Source of the DNA: Comamonas testosteroni
Lineage (GTDB): Bacteria; Pseudomonadota; Gammaproteobacteria; Burkholderiales; Burkholderiaceae_C
Direction: 5' to 3'
Assembly (NCBI RefSeq): GCF_030505195.1
Contig: NZ_CP129672.1
Span: forward strand, 1,426,001 to 1,490,000
Length of the DNA: 64,000 nucleotides
Shown: piece by piece, positions 44,610-51,403 of the stretch
How the letters are laid out: every line of letters starts with the position of its first letter
Numbering within the stretch: the first letter of the stretch is position 1
Notes under the pieces: model-generated
Database searches by the model: none
What the model was told of the DNA's origin: nothing
Seen by the model: only the letters and a program-made list of their open reading frames with translations
Position numbers and translations under genes: made by a program

Positions 44610-44839
44610 GACTCACATTTTTGCAGCGAATAGCATCGACTCCGGGCTGCTTTACTGACGATTTACTTTGTCAAAGAAATGCCGGAACTCAGGCACCGGC
44701 AAGACTTCAGCGCCTCAGTCTGGATCAGGCTCGAACGATTCTGGCATCTAGAGTCTTCGCTATGAAAATGCAAGTGCGCAAGACTGACCAATGCAACATC
44801 GCTTTTCCAGGTCTACTCAATCCATCGCAAAGCAAGAAA

Positions 44840-44870
44840 TTACCCATCTCCAAAATTTACCCATCGCCAA
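44840..44870 (+). repeat. tandem direct repeats upstream of the LysR gene
   Basis: TTACCCATCTCCAA (44840-44853) and TTACCCATCGCCAA (44857-44870) differ at one base with a 17-base period. A third weaker relative, CCATCGCAAAG, lies about 20 bases before. Possible binding sites for a regulator. Confidence 0.55.
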
Positions 44871-44928
44871 GCCAGACATCTCATTCAAAGATGGATACAG
44901 CTGGATTAATCGGTAAAAATGCTGAAAA

Positions 44929-44945
44929 CTTCTCGAAACGAGAAG
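44929..44945. promoter_or_regulatory. inverted repeat before the LysR start codon
   Basis: CTTCTCG and CGAGAAG flank AAA, a perfect 7-3-7 palindrome ending 15 bases before the LysR start. Its position fits an autoregulatory operator, or a small leader hairpin in the mRNA. Confidence 0.5.
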
Positions 44946-44960
44946 ACTTGAGCCTACCCC

Positions 44961-45929
44961 ATGAAGAATTCAGAGCGCAGTTTTGCGCGCCGCATCGATC
45001 TCACCTCGCTTCAGCTGTTCGTCGCCGTGTGCGAACTGGGCAGCATTGGCCGCGCCGCTGAACGCGAGTTCATTGCAGCCTCGGCCGTCAGCAAGCGGCT
45101 GTCCGACCTGGAAGCGACGGTGGACACCGCCCTGCTCTATCGCCACAGCCGCGGCGTGACGCTGACGCCGGCCGGCGAGAGCCTGCTGCACCATGCGCGC
45201 AATGTGCTGTACGGGCTGGAGCGCATGCAAGGCGAGCTCTCCGAGTACGCCGACGGCGTGCGCGGCCATGTGCGCATGCACGCCAATATGTCGGCCATCG
45301 TGCAGTTTCTGCCCGAAGACCTGGGGGCCTTTGCGCGCGAACACAGCCAGATCAAGATCGATCTGCAGGAGCACCTGAGCCCCGACGTGCTGAGCGCCGT
45401 GGCCGAGGGCACGGCCGATATCGGCATCTGCACGCTGGGCAATATCAGGAGCAGCGAAGGCCAGCAGGCCACCGTTCAGCTGACCCAGGGCAATGTGCCG
45501 CTGCAGTACCGCAGCTATCGTACAGACCGGTTGGTCGTCGTCGTGCCCGAGCGCCATGCCCTGGCCGAACGCGAAAGCGTGGCCTTCACCGAAGTGCTGG
45601 AATGGGACATCGTCGGCCTGCATGCGGGCTCCTCGATCAGCCTGGCCATGCGCTCTGCTGCGGCCCAGGCCGGTCATCCGCTGCACCAGCGCATCCAGGT
45701 CACCAGCCTGGACGCCATGTGCCGCATGATCGACAACGGCCTGGGACTGGGCCTGCTGCCCGACCGCGCCTTCGAGCTGATGCATGGCGTGGGCCATCTG
45801 CGCGCCGTGCAGCTCACCGACGACTGGGCGCACCGCGAACTCTGCGTGGTGGCCCGCGACTTTGAAGCGCTGCCGGTGACCACCCGCCTGCTGGTCGATC
45901 ACCTCTGCCCTGCCAGTGCCAAGGCCTGA
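44961..45929 (+). CDS. LysR-family transcriptional regulator
   Basis: A 322-residue LysR-type regulator. The winged helix-turn-helix occupies about residues 12-72 (DLTSLQLFVAVCELGSIGRAA to LTPAGESLLHHARNVL), followed by the periplasmic-binding-protein-like effector domain (GHVRMHANMSAIVQFLPEDL, IVGLHAGSS, ADIGICTLG). It lies immediately upstream of leuC on the same strand with a 57-base gap. It may regulate the leu genes, and LysR-type genes are common in this position in the family, but the ligand is not known. Confidence 0.88.
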   Translation: MKNSERSFARRIDLTSLQLFVAVCELGSIGRAAEREFIAASAVSKRLSDLEATVDTALLYRHSRGVTLTPAGESLLHHARNVLYGLERMQGELSEYADGVRGHVRMHANMSAIVQFLPEDLGAFAREHSQIKIDLQEHLSPDVLSAVAEGTADIGICTLGNIRSSEGQQATVQLTQGNVPLQYRSYRTDRLVVVVPERHALAERESVAFTEVLEWDIVGLHAGSSISLAMRSAAAQAGHPLHQRIQVTSLDAMCRMIDNGLGLGLLPDRAFELMHGVGHLRAVQLTDDWAHRELCVVARDFEALPVTTRLLVDHLCPASAKA

Positions 45930-45986
45930 GACATCGCATCAAGCCACCACAGAATCCTCCCAACAAACCAACCTCACGAGACCATC

Positions 45987-47408
45987 ATGGGACGCACCCT
46001 CTACGACAAGATTTTTGACGAGCACGTCGTTCACACCGAGGAAGACGGCACCTCTGTCCTCTATATCGACCGCCATCTGGTGCACGAAGTCACCAGCCCC
46101 CAGGCCTTCGAAGGTCTGCGTATGGCCGGACGCAAGCTGTGGCGCGTCAGCTCCGTGGTGGCCACGGCCGACCACAACACCCCCACCGACGGCTGGGAGC
46201 GCGGCTATGACGGCATTGCCGACCCCATCAGCAAGGAACAGATCACCACGCTGAACAGCAATATTGCCGAGTTCGGCTCGGCCGCCTTCTTTCCCTTCAT
46301 GGACAAGGGCCAGGGCATTGTTCACGTCATGGGCCCCGAGCAAGGCGCGACCCTGCCCGGCATGACCGTGGTCTGCGGCGACAGCCACACCTCCACCCAT
46401 GGCGCTTTCGGCGCGCTGGCCCACGGCATCGGCACCTCCGAGGTCGAGCATGTGATGGCCACCCAGACCCTGCTGGCCAAGAAGGCCAAGAACATGCTGG
46501 TGCAGGTCAACGGCAAGGTCGCGCCCGGCATCACCGCCAAGGACATCGTGCTGGCCATCATCGGCAAGATCGGCACCGCCGGCGGCACGGGCTACACCAT
46601 AGAGTTTGCCGGCGAAGCCATCCGCGACCTGAGCGTGGAAGGCCGCATGACGGTCTGCAACATGGCCATCGAAGGCGGCGCTCGCGCAGGTCTCGTGGCC
46701 GTGGACGACAAGACCATCCACTACATCAAGGGCCGCCCCCTGGCGCCCACGGGTGGCGAATGGGATGCCGCCGTCAGCTACTGGAAGACGCTGCATTCCG
46801 ACGCCGATGCGAAGTTCGACCGCGTGGTGGAGCTGGACGCCGCCGATATCGTGCCCCAGGTGACCTGGGGCACCAGCCCCGAGATGGTGCTGGGCATCGA
46901 TGCCGTCGTTCCCGATCCCGACAAGGAAAAGGACTCCAACAAGCGCGGCGCCATCGAACGTGCGCTGACCTATATGGCGCTGGAACCCGGCAAGCCCATC
47001 AACGACATCTTTGTCGACAAGGTGTTCATCGGCTCGTGCACCAACAGCCGCATCGAGGACATGCGCGAAGCCGCCGCCGTGGTCAAGAAGCTGGGCCAGA
47101 AGGTCGCCAAGAACATCAAGCTGGCCATGGTCGTGCCCGGCTCCGGTCTGGTCAAGGAACAGGCCGAGCGTGAAGGCCTGGACCAGATCTTCAAGGCCGC
47201 CGGCTTTGAGTGGCGCGAACCCGGCTGCTCCATGTGCCTGGCCATGAACGCCGACCGCCTGGAGCCCGGCGAGCGCTGCGCGTCGACTTCGAACCGCAAC
47301 TTCGAAGGCCGTCAGGGCGCCGGTGGCCGCACCCACCTCGTCAGCCCCGCCATGGCCGCCGCGGCTGCCATCCATGGTCACTTTGTCGACATCCGTCAAT
47401 TTGCGTAA
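45987..47408 (+). CDS. leuC: 3-isopropylmalate dehydratase large subunit
   Basis: A 473-residue aconitase-type subunit of the leucine pathway. The 4Fe-4S ligands are Cys351 in [13 protein letters not shown] and Cys414 and Cys417 in [25 protein letters not shown] and [26 protein letters not shown] are typical. Its stop is followed at once by a GC-rich repeat element that fills the 125-base gap to leuD. Confidence 0.96.
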   Translation: MGRTLYDKIFDEHVVHTEEDGTSVLYIDRHLVHEVTSPQAFEGLRMAGRKLWRVSSVVATADHNTPTDGWERGYDGIADPISKEQITTLNSNIAEFGSAAFFPFMDKGQGIVHVMGPEQGATLPGMTVVCGDSHTSTHGAFGALAHGIGTSEVEHVMATQTLLAKKAKNMLVQVNGKVAPGITAKDIVLAIIGKIGTAGGTGYTIEFAGEAIRDLSVEGRMTVCNMAIEGGARAGLVAVDDKTIHYIKGRPLAPTGGEWDAAVSYWKTLHSDADAKFDRVVELDAADIVPQVTWGTSPEMVLGIDAVVPDPDKEKDSNKRGAIERALTYMALEPGKPINDIFVDKVFIGSCTNSRIEDMREAAAVVKKLGQKVAKNIKLAMVVPGSGLVKEQAEREGLDQIFKAAGFEWREPGCSMCLAMNADRLEPGERCASTSNRNFEGRQGAGGRTHLVSPAMAAAAAIHGHFVDIRQFA

Positions 47409-47488
47409 CCCCCTGAGTCACTGCGCGCCTTCCCCCAAGGGGGACGACGGCCTTTGCTGCGGGACGGCCCTTGCGGGCCGTCTCTGAC
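47409..47488. repeat. CCCCCTGAG-type GC-rich repeat between leuC and leuD
   Basis: The element starts right after the leuC stop with CCCCCTGAG and contains CTTCCCCC and GGGGGACGACGGC around a short loop, then GACGGCCC and GGGCCGTC, a second palindrome. It matches the copies at 48191 and 58074 in order and sequence. Confidence 0.75.
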
Positions 47489-47533
47489 GCAAGACGCGAA
47501 CGTCGCCAAGACCAAAGATTCTGGAATCACACC

Positions 47534-48190
47534 ATGCAAAAATTCACCGTGCACAAGGGCCTTGTCGCCCCGATGGACCGCGAGAACGTCGACACCGACG
47601 CCATCATCCCCAAGCAGTTCCTGAAGTCCATCAAGAAGACCGGCTTCGGCCCCAATCTGTTTGACGAGTGGCGCTATCTGGACCAGCCCGGCCAGCCCGG
47701 TGTGCCCGAAGCCGACCGCAAGCCCAACCCAGACTTCGTGCTCAACCAGCCCCGCTTCAAGGGCGCCAGCATCCTGATCGCGCGCAAGAACTTCGGCTGC
47801 GGCTCCAGCCGCGAGCATGCGCCCTGGGCCCTGGACCAGTACGGCTTCCGCGCCATCCTGGCCCCCAGCTTTGCCGACATCTTCTTCAACAACAGCTTCA
47901 AGAACGGTCTGCTGCCCATCGCTCTGCCCGAGGCGACGATCGACCAGCTGTTCAACGACGTGGCGGCCTTCCCCGGCTACGAGCTGACCATTGACCTGGA
48001 GCGCCAGGTCATCGTGCGCCCCCAGGGCGAAGAGATCGCCTTCGACGTCATCGCCTTTCGCAAGTACTGCCTGCTCAACGGCTTTGACGACATCGGCCTG
48101 ACCATGCGCCATGCCGACAAGATCAAGGCCTTCGAAGCCGAGCGCCTGGCGCAAAAGCCCTGGCTGGCGCATACGCTCTTGCAGAAATAA
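47534..48190 (+). CDS. leuD: 3-isopropylmalate dehydratase small subunit
   Basis: A 218-residue swivel-domain subunit that completes the dehydratase. [20 protein letters not shown] and [26 protein letters not shown] are diagnostic. The start is ATG at 47534 (MQKFTVHKG) at the end of the gap after leuC; the frame extends into the gap without similarity. A second GC-rich repeat element begins right after its stop. Confidence 0.96.
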   Translation: MQKFTVHKGLVAPMDRENVDTDAIIPKQFLKSIKKTGFGPNLFDEWRYLDQPGQPGVPEADRKPNPDFVLNQPRFKGASILIARKNFGCGSSREHAPWALDQYGFRAILAPSFADIFFNNSFKNGLLPIALPEATIDQLFNDVAAFPGYELTIDLERQVIVRPQGEEIAFDVIAFRKYCLLNGFDDIGLTMRHADKIKAFEAERLAQKPWLAHTLLQK

Positions 48191-48300
48191 CCCCCTGAGC
48201 CGCTTTGCCTAGGCGGCCCCGCGGCTTCCCCCTTTCTCGATGCGTTGCATCGGAAGGGGGACGGCATCTTCGCTGCGGGGCGGCGGGGCCGCCCAGGCCC
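48191..48300. repeat. CCCCCTGAG-type GC-rich repeat between leuD and leuB
   Basis: Begins directly after the leuD stop. It carries the shared CCCCCTGAG and GGGGGACGGC blocks and an extra long stem: GCCTAGGCGGCCCCGC (48207-48222) pairs with GCGGGGCCGCCCAGGC (48283-48298) at 15 of 16 positions. It should fold strongly in the leu transcript. Confidence 0.78.
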
Positions 48301-48352
48301 TTGCTTGATGCCCCTTGTTTGGGGCGTGCTTGTTTTTAGGTTGCTACCCATA

Positions 48353-48440
48353 AATGAGCTGCTTGCGCCTTCTATTCATACATATCAGCATTAATTCAAT
48401 CTGAAATCTATGAATAACGAGCGCTGACAGCTATCAAATT
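48353..48440. repeat. AGCTAT-family repeat immediately before leuB
   Basis: The right arm GCGCTGACAGCTATCAAATT (48421-48440) is the best match to the family; the left arm (TGAGCTGCTTGCGCC, 48355-48369) is degenerate. The interior has ATTCATA and TATGAAT as an inner inverted pair and TCTGAAATC, also found in the copy at 35960. The element ends 15 bases before the leuB start. Confidence 0.65.
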
Positions 48441-48455
48441 AATCAAAGGAACATC

Positions 48456-49532
48456 ATGAAGATTGCAGTTTTGCCCGGTGATGGCATCGGTCCCGAAATC
48501 GTCGCGGAAGCCGTCAAGGTGCTTGAGGCCCTGAATCTGGGTCTGGAGATGGAAACCGCTCCCGTGGGCGGCGCCGGCTACGAAGCTGCCGGCCACCCCC
48601 TGCCCCCCGCCACGCTGAAGCTGGCCCAGGAAGCCGACGCGATTCTGTTCGGTGCCGTGGGCGACTGGAAGTACGACACACTGGACCGCCCCCTGCGTCC
48701 CGAGCAGGCCATCCTCGGCCTGCGCAAGGCCCTGGGCCTGTTCGCCAACTTCCGTCCCGCCATCTGCTACAAGGAACTGACCCACGCCTCCAGCCTCAAG
48801 CCCGAGCTGGTGGCGGGCCTGGACATCCTGATCATCCGCGAGCTGACCGGCGACATCTACTTCGGCCAGCCACGCGGCCGCCGTGTGGCTCCCGATGGTC
48901 ACTTCCCCGGTGCCGAGGAAGCCTTCGACACCATGCGCTACACCCGTCCCGAGATCGAGCGCATCGCCCATGTCGCCTTCCAGGCTGCCCAAAAGCGCAG
49001 CAAGCGCGTGACCAGCGTGGACAAGGCCAATGTGCTGGAAACCTTCCAGCTGTGGAAGGACGTGGTCACCGAAGTCGCCAAGCAGTACCCCGATGTGGCG
49101 CTGGACCACATGTACGTGGACAACGCCGCCATGCAGCTGGTCAAGGAGCCCAAGCGCTTCGACGTGGTGGTCACCGGCAATATGTTCGGCGACATCCTCT
49201 CCGACGAAGCCTCCATGCTGACCGGCTCCATCGGCATGCTGCCCAGCGCCAGCCTGAACGACAAGAAGCAAGGCCTGTACGAGCCCAGCCACGGCTCGGC
49301 CCCCGATATCGCCGGCAAGGGCATTGCCAATCCTCTGGCCACCATCCTCTCGGCCGCCATGATGCTGCGCTTCAGCCTGGGCCAGGAAGCAGCCGCCCTG
49401 AAGATCGAAGCCGCCGTGCAAAAGGTGCTGGCCGACGGCCTGCGCACCGCCGACATCTACAGCGAAGGCACGACCAAGGTCAGCACCCGTGAAATGGGCG
49501 ATGCCGTGGTCAAGGCCCTGGCCGGCGTCTGA
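48456..49532 (+). CDS. leuB: 3-isopropylmalate dehydrogenase
   Basis: A 358-residue NAD-dependent enzyme for the third step of leucine synthesis. [23 protein letters not shown] is the classical start; [17 protein letters not shown] and [16 protein letters not shown] with [10 protein letters not shown] mark the substrate and metal site. The leader is made almost entirely of a repeat element that ends just before the AAAGGA ribosome site. It is third after leuC and leuD, with repeat elements in both gaps. The asd gene follows 390 bases downstream. Confidence 0.96.
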   Translation: MKIAVLPGDGIGPEIVAEAVKVLEALNLGLEMETAPVGGAGYEAAGHPLPPATLKLAQEADAILFGAVGDWKYDTLDRPLRPEQAILGLRKALGLFANFRPAICYKELTHASSLKPELVAGLDILIIRELTGDIYFGQPRGRRVAPDGHFPGAEEAFDTMRYTRPEIERIAHVAFQAAQKRSKRVTSVDKANVLETFQLWKDVVTEVAKQYPDVALDHMYVDNAAMQLVKEPKRFDVVVTGNMFGDILSDEASMLTGSIGMLPSASLNDKKQGLYEPSHGSAPDIAGKGIANPLATILSAAMMLRFSLGQEAAALKIEAAVQKVLADGLRTADIYSEGTTKVSTREMGDAVVKALAGV

Positions 49533-49629
49533 GAGCGTCATTACGATCCAGGCCTGGAAGCTGCTGATACCCCGCCACTGCCGCAAGGCGGTGGCTTGGG
49601 CTTGACGCATTTTTCGGCATCAAACAAAC

Positions 49630-49665
49630 AAAACGTCAAAAATAAATCACTTATTTCGACGTTTT
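49630..49665. repeat. AT-rich inverted repeat upstream of asd
   Basis: AAAACGTC (49630-49637) and GACGTTTT (49658-49665) are perfect inverted copies; AATAA and TTATT inside can extend the stem around ATCAC. It precedes the possible asd promoter and looks like an operator or a small stem-loop. Confidence 0.5.
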
Positions 49666-49718
49666 GACTAGAGTTTCAAGCGCTTTTAGTTCTTCAAGCT
49701 TGTGCTCTAGTCGCTAGA

Positions 49719-49829
49719 ATGACAACTCTTATGTTTGCCGCACGCACCTTCGCTCCCGAGATCGTCACACCCGCAAAGCTTGCCGGTGTGAATGCGCGCG
49801 CAATCACGATTAAGACGATTACAGGCTGA
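49719..49829 (+). CDS. candidate asd leader peptide
   Basis: A 36-codon frame from ATG 49719 (or 32 codons from ATG 49731) ending 93 bases before asd. The last codons encode AITIKTITG before the stop, so the C-terminal run holds three Thr, three Ile and one Lys, amino acids of the family that asd feeds; the E. coli thr leader peptide likewise is rich in Thr and Ile codons. RNA stems with exclusive pairings follow directly. No strong ribosome site is visible, and a leaderless start is possible. The frame could be chance, since its translation is unproven. Confidence 0.35.
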   Translation: MTTLMFAARTFAPEIVTPAKLAGVNARAITIKTITG

Positions 49830-49835
49830 CCCAGC

Positions 49836-49881
49836 CCGGTTCGTCGCGCGCCCCCTCCGGCCCTGACGAGCCGGACGAATC
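49836..49881 (+). promoter_or_regulatory. mutually exclusive stems in the asd leader
   Basis: CCGGTTCGTC (49836-49845) pairs fully with GACGAGCCGG (49865-49874) using one G-U pair. Its last eight bases, GGTTCGTC, can instead pair with GACGAATC (49874-49881), also with one G-U. The first stem begins 7 bases after the leader stop codon. No T-run follows, so classical termination is not evident. Confidence 0.45.
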
Positions 49882-49922
49882 AGTCTCAAGCTACTGTTTT
49901 CAAAACTGAAAGGGCGTTTCAA

Positions 49923-51035
49923 ATGAGCAAGCAATTGGTAGGTTTGGTGGGCTGGCGCGGCATGGTCGGCTCCGTGCTGATGGATCGTATGCAGGCCGAA
50001 GGCGACTTCGCGCTGATCGAGCCCGTGTTCTTCTCCACCTCCAATGCCGGCGGCAAGGCTCCTGCCATGGCCACCGTGCACACCGAGCTGAAGGACGCCA
50101 ACGACATCGCCGAGCTGTCCAAGTGCGACATCATCATCACCTGCCAGGGCGGCGACTACACCAAGGAAGTCTTCCCCAAGATCCGCGCTGCCGGCTGGAG
50201 TGGCCACTGGATTGACGCCGCCTCCTCGCTGCGCATGGAGAGCGACGCCGTCATCGTGCTCGACCCCGTCAACGACGACCTGATCCAGCAAAAGCTGGCC
50301 GCCGGCGGCAAGAACTGGATCGGTGGCAACTGCACCAACTCCATCCTGCTGATGGGTCTGGGCGGTCTGTTCAAGGCCGGTCTGGTGGAATGGGTCTCCT
50401 CCATGACCTACCAGGCCGCATCGGGCGGTGGCGCCAACCATATGCGCGAGCTGCTCAAGGGCATGGGCGTGGTGCACGCCGCCGTCGCCGACGAGCTGGC
50501 AACCCCTGCTTCGGCGATTCTGGAAATCGACCGCAAGGTAGCCCAGACCATCCGCGAAGATGTGCCCACCGAATTCTTCGGCGCGCCTCTGGCCGGCGGC
50601 CTGATCCCCTGGATCGACGCGCAGCTGCCCAACGGCCAGTCCAAGGAAGAATGGAAGGGCCAGGCCGAGGTCAACAAGATTCTCGGCACCGAAGCCACCA
50701 TCCCCGTGGACGGCCTGTGCGTGCGCATTGGCGCCATGCGCTGCCACTCCCTGGCCCTGACCCTGAAGCTCAAGAAGGACCTGCCCCTGCAAGAGATCGA
50801 AGCTCTGATCAAGGGCGGCAACCCCTGGGTCAAGTTCGTGGCCAACGAGCGCGCCCTGACCGTCAAGGAGCTGACTCCCGCAGCGACCACAGGCGGCCTT
50901 GACGTTGCCGTGGGCCGCGTTCGCAAGCTCAATATGGGCCCTGAGTACGTTTCGGCCTTCGTGATCGGCGACCAGCTGCTGTGGGGCGCTGCCGAGCCGC
51001 TGCGCCGCATGCTGCGCATCCTGCTGGCTGCCTGA
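49923..51035 (+). CDS. asd: aspartate-semialdehyde dehydrogenase
   Basis: A 370-residue NADPH enzyme at the branch point to lysine, threonine, methionine and diaminopimelate. The start [21 protein letters not shown] is the Rossmann loop of the gamma/beta-proteobacterial type; the nucleophile is Cys137 in [25 protein letters not shown] and [19 protein letters not shown] follow. The gene is in the conserved order asd-fimV-truA and ends in two hairpins, the second a strong terminator. The leader holds features consistent with amino-acid-dependent control. Confidence 0.97.
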   Translation: MSKQLVGLVGWRGMVGSVLMDRMQAEGDFALIEPVFFSTSNAGGKAPAMATVHTELKDANDIAELSKCDIIITCQGGDYTKEVFPKIRAAGWSGHWIDAASSLRMESDAVIVLDPVNDDLIQQKLAAGGKNWIGGNCTNSILLMGLGGLFKAGLVEWVSSMTYQAASGGGANHMRELLKGMGVVHAAVADELATPASAILEIDRKVAQTIREDVPTEFFGAPLAGGLIPWIDAQLPNGQSKEEWKGQAEVNKILGTEATIPVDGLCVRIGAMRCHSLALTLKLKKDLPLQEIEALIKGGNPWVKFVANERALTVKELTPAATTGGLDVAVGRVRKLNMGPEYVSAFVIGDQLLWGAAEPLRRMLRILLAA

Positions 51036-51403
51036 TCTGCGCCACCAAGCCCGCAGCGGGCTTGATCCAGCGCAGCAAAGCGCCGCTCATCCGCGTGATG
51101 AGCGGCGCTTTTTTGCTTCCCAGACTCCGGGCTTGGGCGACAATTGCCCACCTATCCGGGCGAATGCAAACCGTCAGCAAACCTACATTAGGTTTCAGCT
51201 CGTTGCCAATCGACAACAATTGAGAGCCTTGCCGACCCTGCAATTGCTCACATTGCAATAGCGTCGTTGACAATGCAAACTGTGTCCGCCGGGCCGAGAG
51301 ACCTTTGCCGCGTGCTGGAATTTCCAATTTTTATGTGCACCGCAGCCACAAACCCGATCAAGAACAAGAGGGCTGTAGGCTGCACGAATCAAGTCTGAGC
51401 CCT
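51036..51403. other. 368-base asd-fimV gap
   Basis: Apart from the asd terminator (51047-51115), the region has repeated TGCAAT-type words (51240-51275) with TTGACA at 51267-51272, and a small palindrome TGGAATTTCCA near 51315. These may belong to the fimV promoter, but no clear -10 follows at the right distance. Confidence 0.4.
51047..51115 (+). terminator. double-hairpin terminator after asd
   Basis: AAGCCCGC and GCGGGCTT form a small stem at 51047-51063. Then AAGCGCCGCTCATC (51078-51091) and GATGAGCGGCGCTT (51097-51110) form a perfect 14-base stem with a 5-base loop, followed by a T-run of six. Confidence 0.88.

Larger units (their letters stand above)
44610..44960. other. 351-base gap upstream of the LysR gene
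   Basis: The gap holds two direct repeats TTACCCATCNCCAA (44840-44853, 44857-44870) and a perfect inverted repeat (44929-44945) near the LysR start, both plausible regulator sites. It is notably AT-rich compared with the genes beside it. Promoters for the Sel1 and LysR genes are expected here, but I cannot pick their hexamers. Nothing else recognised. Confidence 0.5.
49533..49922. other. 390-base leuB-asd gap with structured leader
   Basis: Contents, in order: an imperfect hairpin (49572-49596) without a T-run that may slow leuB transcription, a long inverted repeat (49630-49665), a possible promoter (TTGACT at 49664 and TAGTTC 17 bases on), a small Thr/Ile/Lys-rich frame (49719-49829) and alternative stems (49836-49881). 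The last part ends in AAAGGG, the asd ribosome site. Confidence 0.5.

Noticed and set aside
44621..45061. Open frame across the gap before the LysR gene
   Set aside because: It overlaps the LysR start in another frame and has no similarity or ribosome site.
49572..49596. Hairpin after leuB as a terminator
   Set aside because: The stem GCCACTGCC with GGCGGTGGC is good, but no T-run follows, so it is mentioned only as a possible pause.
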